NCBI GenBank assembly: GCA_933822405.4
Contig: CAKOGP040001888.1
Span: 1 to 14,769, forward strand
Direction of reading: 5' to 3'
DNA: 14,769 nucleotides
Origin: Cylindrotheca closterium
Taxonomy: Eukaryota; Bacillariophyta; Bacillariophyceae; Bacillariales; Bacillariaceae
Below the pieces are notes generated by a model that was not told the DNA's origin, made no database searches, and saw nothing but the letters and a program-made list of their open reading frames with translations. Shown here in pieces: positions 1-9,560 of this stretch. Position 1 is the stretch's first letter; every line of letters starts with the position of its first letter. Made by a program: the position numbers and the translations under genes.

Positions 1-2172
1 GTTTCATCCTTCAATTTTCGGCAGTGCTTCCGGCGTGGCTTTAGTAGAGCGGTACCGACTTGACGGGCGCACGCGTGCAATTCCGGAATCTCCAAGTAGT
101 CCCGATATCTTTTGGTTGGCGCCGTTCGTCTGCCCTTTGAGCTGATGCAAGAGATGGCATAATAACAGAGACAAACCAGTTAGATGTTGGGGCGACATTC
201 GATCAAGCTTACTCCATTTAACAACTATAGACCTAAGGGCACACTGAATAGGAATAACATTCAGGTACCAATGTGTGGGGGGTCGATGCTGAATCCATCC
301 GAGTAATCGACCACCATACCTGCAACTTTAATCGTTTGATAGATAAAGCCAGACAGAGCCAGATTTTGCTCTGCCTTACTGGTATCAGCAAATTTGGTCC
401 GGGACCGGAGAGGGTGGCAATTCTCTGTTATTTAATGCTTTGAGAGGAATATCTCCACGCTCGTTAAGCATCCAAAGAATTCTCCACCGAACATCCGGGA
501 CGTGACCATACCAAAACCAGCCAGTAGACGTGATGGGTTCCTAATCCATCCGGTCTTGTCTGGCGTCCAAACCCCGGTGGGTGGGTGGGCATCAAAAAAC
601 CAAGCGTGTAATCACGATAACTTCAAATGTACTATTTGAAGCCTGATACCGATAGACCAGTGCACTTGTCCTCGTGTTGTTGCCTAGTATACTCGAGCAC
701 TACTCGGGTAGAAAGAGAATGGCAGTTTCATCCTTCAATTTTCGGCAGTGCTTCCGGCGTGGCTTTAGTAGAGCGGTACCGACTTGACGGGCGCACGCGT
801 GCAATTCCGGAATCTCCAAGTAGTCCCGATATCTTTTGGTTGGCGCCGTTCGTCTGCCCTTTGAGCTGATGCAAGAGATGGCATAATAACAGAGACAAAC
901 CAGTTAGATGTTGGGGCGACATTCGATCAAGCTTACTCCATTTAACAACTATAGACCTAAGGGCACACTGAATAGGAATAACATTCAGGTACCAATGTGT
1001 GGGGGGTCGATGCTGAATCCATCCGAGTAATCGACCACCATACCTGCAACTTTAATCGTTTGATAGATAAAGCCAGACAGAGCCAGATTTTGCTCTGCCT
1101 TACTGGTATCAGCAAATTTGGTCCGGGACCGGAGAGGGTGGCAATTCTCTGTTATTTAATGCTTTGAGAGGAATATCTCCACGCTCGTTAAGCATCCAAA
1201 GAATTCTCCACCGAACATCCGGGACGTGACCATACCAAAACCAGCCAGTAGACGTGATGGGTTCCTAATCCATCCGGTCTTGTCTGGCGTCCAAACCCCG
1301 GTGGGTGGGTGGGCATCAAAAAACCAAGCGTGTAATCACGATAACTTCAAATGTACTATTTGAAGCCTGATACCGATAGACCAGTGCACTTGTCCTCGTG
1401 TTGTTGCCTAGTATACTCGAGCACTACTCGGGTAGAAAGAGAATGGCAGTTTCATCCTTCAATTTTCGGCAGTGCTTCCGGCGTGGCTTTAGTAGAGCGG
1501 TACCGACTTGACGGGCGCACGCGTGCAATTCCGGAATCTCCAAGTAGTCCCGATATCTTTTGGTTGGCGCCGTTCGTCTGCCCTTTGAGCTGATGCAAGA
1601 GATGGCATAATAACAGAGACAAACCAGTTAGATGTTGGGGCGACATTCGATCAAGCTTACTCCATTTAACAACTATAGACCTAAGGGCACACTGAATAGG
1701 AATAACATTCAGGTACCAATGTGTGGGGGGTCGATGCTGAATCCATCCGAGTAATCGACCACCATACCTGCAACTTTAATCGTTTGATAGATAAAGCCAG
1801 ACAGAGCCAGATTTTGCTCTGCCTTACTGGTATCAGCAAATTTGGTCCGGGACCGGAGAGGGTGGCAATTCTCTGTTATTTAATGCTTTGAGAGGAATAT
1901 CTCCACGCTCGTTAAGCATCCAAAGAATTCTCCACCGAACATCCGGGACGTGACCATACCAAAACCAGCCAGTAGACGTGATGGGTTCCTAATCCATCCG
2001 GTCTTGTCTGGCGTCCAAACCCCGGTGGGTGGGTGGGCATCAAAAAACCAAGCGTGTAATCACGATAACTTCAAATGTACTATTTGAAGCCTGATACCGA
2101 TAGACCAGTGCACTTGTCCTCGTGTTGTTGCCTAGTATACTCGAGCACTACTCGGGTAGAAAGAGAATGGCA
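1..2172. repeat. Type A satellite units, three copies of 724 bp
   Basis: Copies at 1-724, 725-1448 and 1449-2172 appear identical. Type A diagnostic bases are CAGTGCTTCC, CCCTTTGAGC, GACATTCGATC, GATGCTGAATCC, AGCAAATTTGG, CTCCACGCTC, AAACCCCGGTGGG, GATACCGATAG and GTTGCCTAG. No internal 156-bp duplication is present. The G-rich tract (576-589, 1300-1313, 2024-2037) has a first run of only two Gs. Confidence 0.93.
69..89. other. Pair of adjacent 10-bp palindromes in every satellite unit
   Basis: GCACGCGTGC (69-78) and ATTCCGGAAT (80-89) are each perfectly self-complementary and are separated by one base. The pair recurs in all units. Each unit also has an 8-bp perfect hairpin, CTTCAAAT-GTACT-ATTTGAAG, near its G-rich tract; in the second 156-bp copy of B units one arm base changes A to G, which would leave a G-U pair in RNA. 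Possible protein-binding dyads, but function is unknown. Confidence 0.55.
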
Positions 2173-3052
2173 GTTTCATCCTTCAATTTTCGGCAGTGCT
2201 TCCGGCGTGGCTTTAGTAGAGCGGTACCGACTTGACGGGCGCACGCGTGCAATTCCGGAATCTCCAAGTAGTCCCGATATCTTTTGGTTGGCGCCGTTCG
2301 TCTGCCCTTTGAGCTGATGCAAGAGATGGCATAATAACAGAGACAAACCAGTTAGATGTTGGGGCGACATTCGATCAAGCTTACTCCATTTAACAACTAT
2401 AGACCTAAGGGCACACTGAATAGGAATAACATTCAGGTACCAATGTGTGGGGGGTCGATGCTTAATCCATCCGAGTAATCGACCACCATACCTGCAACTT
2501 TAATCGTTTGATAGATAAAGCCAGACAGAGCCAGATTTTGCTCTGCCTTACTGGTATCAGCAAGTTTGGTCCGGGACCGGAGAGGGTGGCAATTCTCTGT
2601 TATTTAATGCTTTGAGAGGAATATCTCCATGCTCGTTAAGCATCCAAAGAATTCTCCACCGAACATCCGGGACGTGACCATACCAAAACCAGCCAGTAGA
2701 CGTGATGGGTTCCTAATCCATCCGGTCTTGTCTGGCGTCCAAAGACGGGTGGGTGGGTGGGCATCAAAAAACCAAGCGTGTAATCACGATAACTTCAAAT
2801 GTACTATTTGAAGCCTGAAACCGATAGACCAGTGCACTTGTCCTCGTGTTGTTGTCTAGTATACTCGAGCACTACTCGGGTAGAAAGAGAATGGCAGTTT
2901 CATCCTTCAATTTTCGGCCACAAAAAACCAAGCGTGTAATCACGATAACTTCAGATGTACTATTTGAAGCCTGAAACCGATAGACCAGTGCACTTGTCCT
3001 CGTGTTGTTGTCTAGTATACTCGAGCACTACTCGGGTAGAAAGAGAATGGCA
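2173..3052. repeat. Hybrid A/B satellite unit at the array transition
   Basis: The first part of this 880-bp unit carries type A bases (CAGTGCTTCC, CCCTTTGAGC and, near 2371, GACATTCGATC). From 2462 onward all diagnostic bases are type B (GATGCTTAATCC, AGCAAGTTTGG, CTCCATGCTC, AAAGACGGGTGGG, GAAACCGATAG, GTTGTCTAG), and the 156-bp duplication is present. The switch therefore lies between about 2372 and 2461. This fits unequal crossing-over or gene conversion between A and B arrays. Confidence 0.9.
2747..2761 (+). other. Perfect G-quadruplex motif in each type B unit
   Basis: The tract GGGTGGGTGGGTGGG has four G3 runs with one-base loops, which is the canonical form for a very stable quadruplex. 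Copies lie at 2747-2761, 3627-3641, 4507-4521, 5387-5401 and 6267-6281. Type A units have GGTGGGTGGGTGGG instead, so the full motif arose by substitutions between A and B. A role is not shown. Confidence 0.75.
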
Positions 3053-3076
3053 GTTTCATCCTTCAATTTTCGGCAG
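2765..3076. repeat. 156-bp internal tandem duplication that defines type B units
   Basis: Copy 1 (2765-2920) and copy 2 (2921-3076) both begin CAAAAAACCAAGCG and run through the TACTCGAGCACTACTCGGGT segment. They differ at the CTTCAAATG / CTTCAGATG position. At the junction the sequence reads TTTTCGGCCACAAAAAACC; the two parental sequences share GGC there, which suggests a microhomology or template-switch origin. The same structure recurs every 880 bp, starting at 3645, 4525, 5405 and 6285 (the last copy is fully present). Confidence 0.9.
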
Positions 3077-6000
3077 TGCATCCGGCGTGGCTTTAGTAGA
3101 GCGGTACCGACTTGACGGGCGCACGCGTGCAATTCCGGAATCTCCAAGTAGTCCCGATATCTTTTGGTTGGCGCCGTTCGTCTGCCCTTCGAGCTGATGC
3201 AAGAGATGGCATAATAACAGAGACAAACCAGTTAGATGTTGGGGCGACATTTGATCAAGCTTACTCCATTTAACAACTATAGACCTAAGGGCACACTGAA
3301 TAGGAATAACATTCAGGTACCAATGTGTGGGGGGTCGATGCTTAATCCATCCGAGTAATCGACCACCATACCTGCAACTTTAATCGTTTGATAGATAAAG
3401 CCAGACAGAGCCAGATTTTGCTCTGCCTTACTGGTATCAGCAAGTTTGGTCCGGGACCGGAGAGGGTGGCAATTCTCTGTTATTTAATGCTTTGAGAGGA
3501 ATATCTCCATGCTCGTTAAGCATCCAAAGAATTCTCCACCGAACATCCGGGACGTGACCATACCAAAACCAGCCAGTAGACGTGATGGGTTCCTAATCCA
3601 TCCGGTCTTGTCTGGCGTCCAAAGACGGGTGGGTGGGTGGGCATCAAAAAACCAAGCGTGTAATCACGATAACTTCAAATGTACTATTTGAAGCCTGAAA
3701 CCGATAGACCAGTGCACTTGTCCTCGTGTTGTTGTCTAGTATACTCGAGCACTACTCGGGTAGAAAGAGAATGGCAGTTTCATCCTTCAATTTTCGGCCA
3801 CAAAAAACCAAGCGTGTAATCACGATAACTTCAGATGTACTATTTGAAGCCTGAAACCGATAGACCAGTGCACTTGTCCTCGTGTTGTTGTCTAGTATAC
3901 TCGAGCACTACTCGGGTAGAAAGAGAATGGCAGTTTCATCCTTCAATTTTCGGCAGTGCATCCGGCGTGGCTTTAGTAGAGCGGTACCGACTTGACGGGC
4001 GCACGCGTGCAATTCCGGAATCTCCAAGTAGTCCCGATATCTTTTGGTTGGCGCCGTTCGTCTGCCCTTCGAGCTGATGCAAGAGATGGCATAATAACAG
4101 AGACAAACCAGTTAGATGTTGGGGCGACATTTGATCAAGCTTACTCCATTTAACAACTATAGACCTAAGGGCACACTGAATAGGAATAACATTCAGGTAC
4201 CAATGTGTGGGGGGTCGATGCTTAATCCATCCGAGTAATCGACCACCATACCTGCAACTTTAATCGTTTGATAGATAAAGCCAGACAGAGCCAGATTTTG
4301 CTCTGCCTTACTGGTATCAGCAAGTTTGGTCCGGGACCGGAGAGGGTGGCAATTCTCTGTTATTTAATGCTTTGAGAGGAATATCTCCATGCTCGTTAAG
4401 CATCCAAAGAATTCTCCACCGAACATCCGGGACGTGACCATACCAAAACCAGCCAGTAGACGTGATGGGTTCCTAATCCATCCGGTCTTGTCTGGCGTCC
4501 AAAGACGGGTGGGTGGGTGGGCATCAAAAAACCAAGCGTGTAATCACGATAACTTCAAATGTACTATTTGAAGCCTGAAACCGATAGACCAGTGCACTTG
4601 TCCTCGTGTTGTTGTCTAGTATACTCGAGCACTACTCGGGTAGAAAGAGAATGGCAGTTTCATCCTTCAATTTTCGGCCACAAAAAACCAAGCGTGTAAT
4701 CACGATAACTTCAGATGTACTATTTGAAGCCTGAAACCGATAGACCAGTGCACTTGTCCTCGTGTTGTTGTCTAGTATACTCGAGCACTACTCGGGTAGA
4801 AAGAGAATGGCAGTTTCATCCTTCAATTTTCGGCAGTGCATCCGGCGTGGCTTTAGTAGAGCGGTACCGACTTGACGGGCGCACGCGTGCAATTCCGGAA
4901 TCTCCAAGTAGTCCCGATATCTTTTGGTTGGCGCCGTTCGTCTGCCCTTCGAGCTGATGCAAGAGATGGCATAATAACAGAGACAAACCAGTTAGATGTT
5001 GGGGCGACATTTGATCAAGCTTACTCCATTTAACAACTATAGACCTAAGGGCACACTGAATAGGAATAACATTCAGGTACCAATGTGTGGGGGGTCGATG
5101 CTTAATCCATCCGAGTAATCGACCACCATACCTGCAACTTTAATCGTTTGATAGATAAAGCCAGACAGAGCCAGATTTTGCTCTGCCTTACTGGTATCAG
5201 CAAGTTTGGTCCGGGACCGGAGAGGGTGGCAATTCTCTGTTATTTAATGCTTTGAGAGGAATATCTCCATGCTCGTTAAGCATCCAAAGAATTCTCCACC
5301 GAACATCCGGGACGTGACCATACCAAAACCAGCCAGTAGACGTGATGGGTTCCTAATCCATCCGGTCTTGTCTGGCGTCCAAAGACGGGTGGGTGGGTGG
5401 GCATCAAAAAACCAAGCGTGTAATCACGATAACTTCAAATGTACTATTTGAAGCCTGAAACCGATAGACCAGTGCACTTGTCCTCGTGTTGTTGTCTAGT
5501 ATACTCGAGCACTACTCGGGTAGAAAGAGAATGGCAGTTTCATCCTTCAATTTTCGGCCACAAAAAACCAAGCGTGTAATCACGATAACTTCAGATGTAC
5601 TATTTGAAGCCTGAAACCGATAGACCAGTGCACTTGTCCTCGTGTTGTTGTCTAGTATACTCGAGCACTACTCGGGTAGAAAGAGAATGGCAGTTTCATC
5701 CTTCAATTTTCGGCAGTGCATCCGGCGTGGCTTTAGTAGAGCGGTACCGACTTGACGGGCGCACGCGTGCAATTCCGGAATCTCCAAGTAGTCCCGATAT
5801 CTTTTGGTTGGCGCCGTTCGTCTGCCCTTCGAGCTGATGCAAGAGATGGCATAATAACAGAGACAAACCAGTTAGATGTTGGGGCGACATTTGATCAAGC
5901 TTACTCCATTTAACAACTATAGACCTAAGGGCACACTGAATAGGAATAACATTCAGGTACCAATGTGTGGGGGGTCGATGCTTAATCCATCCGAGTAATC

Positions 6001-6729
6001 GACCACCATACCTGCAACTTTAATCGTTTGATAGATAAAGCCAGACAGAGCCAGATTTTGCTCTGCCTTACTGGTATCAGCAAGTTTGGTCCGGGACCGG
6101 AGAGGGTGGCAATTCTCTGTTATTTAATGCTTTGAGAGGAATATCTCCATGCTCGTTAAGCATCCAAAGAATTCTCCACCGAACATCCGGGACGTGACCA
6201 TACCAAAACCAGCCAGTAGACGTGATGGGTTCCTAATCCATCCGGTCTTGTCTGGCGTCCAAAGACGGGTGGGTGGGTGGGCATCAAAAAACCAAGCGTG
6301 TAATCACGATAACTTCAAATGTACTATTTGAAGCCTGAAACCGATAGACCAGTGCACTTGTCCTCGTGTTGTTGTCTAGTATACTCGAGCACTACTCGGG
6401 TAGAAAGAGAATGGCAGTTTCATCCTTCAATTTTCGGCCACAAAAAACCAAGCGTGTAATCACGATAACTTCAGATGTACTATTTGAAGCCTGAAACCGA
6501 TAGACCAGTGCACTTGTCCTCGTGTTGTTGTCTAGTATACTCGAGCACTACTCGGGTAGAAAGAGAATGGCAGTTTCATCCTTCAATTTTCGGCAGTGCA
6601 TCCGGCGTGGCTTTAGTAGAGCGGTACCGACTTGACGGGCGCACGCGTGCAATTCCGGAATCTCCAAGTAGTCCCGATATCTTTTGGTTGGCGCCGTTCG
6701 TCTGCCCTTCGAGCTGATGCAAGAGATGG
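3053..6729. repeat. Type B satellite units, four of 880 bp plus a truncated fifth
   Basis: Full units lie at 3053-3932, 3933-4812, 4813-5692 and 5693-6572. A fragment of 157 bp (6573-6729) ends at GCAAGAGATGG, where the next unit would continue with CATAATAAC. The units look identical to each other and differ from type A by about 11 substitutions plus a 156-bp internal duplication (724 + 156 = 880). Confidence 0.93.
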
Positions 6730-7063
6730 ATTTCGAAAATGACTGGAGAAGGTCTGTCCGCTCTCCGAACAATGACAAAAATCATCGTTCTGCCGGGTGT
6801 TCCAGAAAAAGCGGACAAGCGTCGGAAAAGCGTCAGAAAAAAGTCGGTAAAAGCGGACAAGCGTCGGGACAAGCGTCAAAAAAAGCGGACAAGCGTCAGG
6901 ACAAGCGTAAAAAAAGCGGACAAGCGTCAAAAAATTTGGCACGGAACATGTAAAAAACGTGTAGAAAATCCAGTATGTACATACGTAACGTAAAGACCGA
7001 CAAAATGCGTTATATATTATCTATACACGAAGAAAAAACAAAGTACAGACGTACCGATTACTT
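6730..7063. other. Spacer between satellite array and copia remnant
   Basis: Single-copy sequence begins abruptly after the truncated satellite unit. The first 80 bases show nothing recognised. Bases 6805-6935 are a purine-rich minisatellite. Bases 6940-7063 are AT-rich without a recognised gene. The Lys/Arg-rich plus-strand frames and the Phe/Leu-rich minus-strand frames here follow from the base composition and are not supported as proteins. Confidence 0.7.
6811..6928 (+). repeat. Purine-rich minisatellite with core GCGGACAAGCGTC
   Basis: The 13-base core GCGGACAAGCGTC occurs at 6811-6823, 6853-6865, 6885-6897 and 6916-6928. Degenerate copies (such as GGGACAAGCGTC at 6866-6877 and AGGACAAGCGTA at 6898) and A-runs separate them. 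Spacing is irregular (42, 32 and 31 bp). It abuts neither the satellite nor the copia fragment directly. Confidence 0.85.
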
Positions 7064-7565
7064 AGGAACCAATGATATTGGGAGCCTCGTTACTGATCTG
7101 GGGGACCTACAAGAGCCACCAGAAGAAGAGATTGTATTTGAGCCTGAAACGCCTCAAGTAGCCAAAGTCACTCAATCTGGGCAAACGTATGCGCAAGTTG
7201 CAATGTCAGGGCTGAACCTTTCTCAAGTTCCAAAGAAACCAAGAGAATGGCCTTCAAGCAGGAGTGGCAGTTCTGCCAATAAGAACAAGAATCAAGTTGC
7301 GACAAGACACAAGCATTGAGAGAGAGAATTGGAACCGTTGAAGAACAAGTTGTTAAAATCTGGTACTTGTACCAAAGAAGGAAGTCGCAGTACTAAAGAC
7401 AGTAAAGCTATCCTTGAAGCACAGCACAATCTATGTTTCCATCAGATTGGGAACGAGATAAAAGCTGATTATGAAGAGCACAATGCTATTCTGATCGCTT
7501 GTTGCATGATGAAGATCAAGGCCAAGTTTGATACTGAAGAAGGTCTGAAGTTCATCCAACAGTAC
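7064..7565 (+). pseudogene. Truncated Ty1/copia pol fragment (left copy)
   Basis: This carries only the region upstream of the reverse transcriptase core: an acidic, proline-containing linker (DLQEPPEEEIVFEPETPQ) and, after an in-frame TGA at 7317-7319, a segment with EEHNAILIACCMM. It breaks off after FIQQY, and unrelated sequence follows. No integrase, catalytic reverse transcriptase motif or LTR is present. Its identity comes from the right copy, where the same sequence runs into a recognisable copia reverse transcriptase. Upstream of 7064 the open frame continues by chance into the spacer. It cannot make a functional product. Confidence 0.75.
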
Positions 7566-8127
7566 CACTCTTAGATGCGTGTCCCTTCTTCATTCATCTT
7601 GTACTGCTTGCACAATTTGTAGAGAATCTTTGTCTTCCCCATTCCACTCCATTGCACAAAGCAAATATAGGTTCCATAGTACTCGCCTTCATTGCCTTTC
7701 TTGTAAAATGTCAGAAATATAAAACAGTTTTTTTTGTGCAGTTGGAGCATATCAAAAAACGTGCGTCAACGCTGTGTCAATCACTTTGTAAGATATGCCA
7801 ACAAATTACCGCTCCTGTTGATACACATTCGTACCAGGCTTCTTGCCGCCTTGTTCCAAAAACTTCATCAAGTCGTTGATGGCGACTTCCAATTGATCCC
7901 TGTTGATATTCTACCTGAAAAAGGCTCGTCAAGCAGGTAGTGTGCTTCGTCAAAAACAAAACCAACTCCGTCTGCTCATTAGCGATATTGAACAAGGCAA
8001 TCATTTTATCCAATTTTTTACAAATACGCCGTCAACTACTTGTTGATTGCTGTCTATGCCGTTTCGGAGATCAGTGAATGCGTCAAACAGGTGCTTCTCC
8101 TTTTTCTTTTCATCGCTTTGTCGATAG
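7566..8127 (-). pseudogene. Remnant of a P-loop ATPase-like gene, parts in permuted order
   Basis: Read on the minus strand, three frames give coherent protein pieces. About 8120-7990 encodes a helical stretch (KHLFDAFTDLRNGI), then a frame with NIANEQTELV, then by frameshift a Walker B-like FVFDEAHYLLDE (7954-7931). Next comes INDLMKFLEQGGKKPGTN (about 7895-7840). The last piece is a run of about 60 open codons (7766-7573) with FYKKGNEGEYYGTYICF and a Walker A-like SGMGKTKILY (7657-7628), ending at a stop near 7573. In known P-loop ATPases the A motif precedes the B motif; here B comes first, so the fragment is rearranged or is the end of one gene beside the start of another. The exact family is not certain; large ATPase-like proteins of oomycetes and fungi (including some Crinkler-type proteins) have a similar SGxGK motif. 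It is broken by frameshifts and stops. Confidence 0.5.
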
Positions 8128-9560
8128 AGGAACCAATGATATTGGGAGCCTTGTTACTGATCTGGGGGACCTACAAGAGCCACCAGAAGAAGAGATTGTA
8201 TTTGAGCCTGAAACGCCTCAAGTAGCCAAAGTCACTCAATCTGGGCAAACGTATGCGCAAGTTGCAATGTCAGGGCTGAACCTTTCTCAAGTTCCAAAGA
8301 AACCAAGAGAATGGCCTTCAAGCAGGAGTGGCAGTTCTGCCAATAAGAACAAGAATCAAGTTGCGACAAGACACAAGCATTGAGAGAGAGAATTGGAACC
8401 GTTGAAGAACAAGTTGTTAAAATCTGGTACTTGTACCAAAGAAGGAAGTCGCAGTACTAAAGACAGTAAAGCTATCCTTGAAGCACAGCACAATCTATGT
8501 TTCCATCAGATTGGGAACGAGATAAAAGCTGATTATGAAGAGCACAATGCTATTCTGATCGCTTGTTGCATGATGAAGATCAAGGCCAAGTTTGATACTG
8601 AAGAAGGTCTGAAGTTCATCCAACAGTACTACATCAATCAAGGACTGAAGAAGTTTGGTGATGATGGAAAGGATGCTGTGGATAAGGAATTGAGACAAAT
8701 GCTTCTGAGAGATTGTTTCACTCCCAAATTTGTTAGAGACATGACCACGTCTGAGCGAAAGAAAACCCGATCAGCGATGATGTTACTAGTGGAGAAGCAA
8801 TTTGAAAAGACAATTAAAGGTTCCCTCATATACCAAGGCAATGGAACTCATGAATGGTTATTGCGAGAGGACACTGCAAGTCCAACTGCTTTGCAAGAAG
8901 CAATCACCACTACTTGTGTTATTGATGCACACAAAGGTAGAGATGTAATGGATGTGCCTAACGCTTTCATTCAAACTTATATGTCTGAAGCTAAGGAGGG
9001 AGAAGATTGTATCTACATGAAAATCACTGGCATGATGGTCCAGATATTGATTGACATGGCCCCAGAGTATTGCAAATACGTTGTATTAGAGAACGGAAAG
9101 CGAGTAATCTATGTGCGGGTACTACGTGCTATATATGGGATGTTACAATCAAGCCTCCTATTCTATAATCAGCTTTGAAGTGATTTGGAGGCAAAGAGAT
9201 TTGTTTTCAATCCATATGACCCGTGTGTTGCTAACAAAGTTGTTGATAAAAAACAGCAAACTATCAGATTTCATGTTGACAATCTTATGTCAAGTCACAT
9301 GGACCCAAAAGTAAATGACAAATTTGCTAAGTGGTTGAACATGAGATATGGTTCGATTAAGGCATGCACAATCGTCAGAGGAAAGATACACAGATATCTT
9401 GGAATGACTTTGGATTCCTTGGTGAAAGGAAAACTCAAGATCCGCATGGACGACTATGTCAAGAGCATGTTGGAAGATTACTGGAGGCTGGGAAAGGAAA
9501 GTTACTCAATGCTGAGTACTGTCAAATCTTTCATACTGCTGTTGGCTGGGAAAGGAAAGT
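8128..9560 (+). pseudogene. Ty1/copia-type pol remnant, reverse transcriptase (RVT_2) region
   Basis: Copia reverse transcriptase copies retroelement RNA into DNA. After the linker and an in-frame TGA (8381-8383), the open frame 8384-9175 includes GLKKFGDDGKDAV, LLREDTASPTALQEA, the first catalytic Asp in MDVPNAFIQT (Asp codon 8951-8953) and LRAIYGMLQSSLLFYNQL. An in-frame TGA follows at 9176-9178, and the same frame resumes with FVFNPYDPCVAN and GKIHRYLGMTLD. The catalytic pair that should read VDD is HVDN (Asn codon 9281-9283), so the enzyme would be inactive even without stops. Near 9515 the frame shifts (IFHTAVG appears in another frame), and copia similarity ends around 9550. Integrase, copia RNase H and LTRs are absent. 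The wording resembles diatom CoDi-type copia elements, from memory and not checked by search. Confidence 0.85.

Larger units (their letters stand above)
1..6729. repeat. Satellite-like tandem array (724-bp and 880-bp units)
   Basis: Head-to-tail direct repeats fill this stretch. Unit starts, set at the GTTTCATCCTTCAATTTT motif that leads into CAGTG, fall at 1, 725, 1449, 2173, 3053, 3933, 4813, 5693 and 6573, so the period is 724 bp and then 880 bp. Copies of one type look identical by eye, which suggests recent amplification or strong homogenisation. No unit holds a convincing gene. The longest open frames are 80 codons (plus) and 64 codons (minus); they recur only because the DNA recurs. 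I find no 5S rRNA, tRNA, snRNA or telomere repeat. The left end lies outside the window, so total copy number is unknown. A local satellite is the best call; misassembled copy number is possible. Confidence 0.95.
7064..8629 (+). repeat. 502-bp direct duplication of copia pol sequence, 1064 bp apart
   Basis: Bases 7064-7565 and 8128-8629 align without gaps, offset 1064. The only difference I see is C at 7088 against T at 8152. Both copies carry the same in-frame TGA (7317-7319 and 8381-8383). The left copy ends at 7565 inside the reading frame, while the right copy continues into reverse transcriptase. The intervening 562 bp is an unrelated minus-strand pseudogene fragment. The near-identity points to a recent segmental duplication. 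Confidence 0.9.

Noticed and set aside
42..52. TAGTAGAGCGG, a perfect match to the RNA polymerase III A-box consensus, in each satellite unit
   Set aside because: No acceptable B-box follows at the right distance; GCAATTCCGGAATC is a poor match, and no cloverleaf forms. A short degenerate consensus is expected by chance.
535..553. GATGGGTTCCTAATCCATC, resembling a tRNA T-arm
   Set aside because: The loop TTCCTAA lacks the conserved A after TTCN, and there is no matching acceptor, D or anticodon arm.
627..869. 80-codon plus-strand and 64-codon minus-strand open frames repeated in every satellite unit
   Set aside because: They recur because the DNA repeats. Between A and B types the 80-codon frame has two silent and two replacement changes, so there is no sign of coding constraint, and no domain is visible. 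They are not annotated as genes.
2629..2811. 60-codon frame found only in type B units
   Set aside because: It exists only because one C-to-T change creates an ATG (CTCCACG to CTCCATG). No domain or other support.
6739..6993. Lys/Arg-rich plus-strand and Phe/Leu-rich minus-strand frames over the minisatellite
   Set aside because: They are translations of a purine-rich tandem repeat and have no other coding sign.
7064..8629. The 502-bp direct repeats as LTRs of a short retroelement
   Set aside because: They are internal pol coding sequence, not LTRs. They lack TG...CA ends and a primer-binding site, and the 562 bp between them is an unrelated minus-strand remnant.
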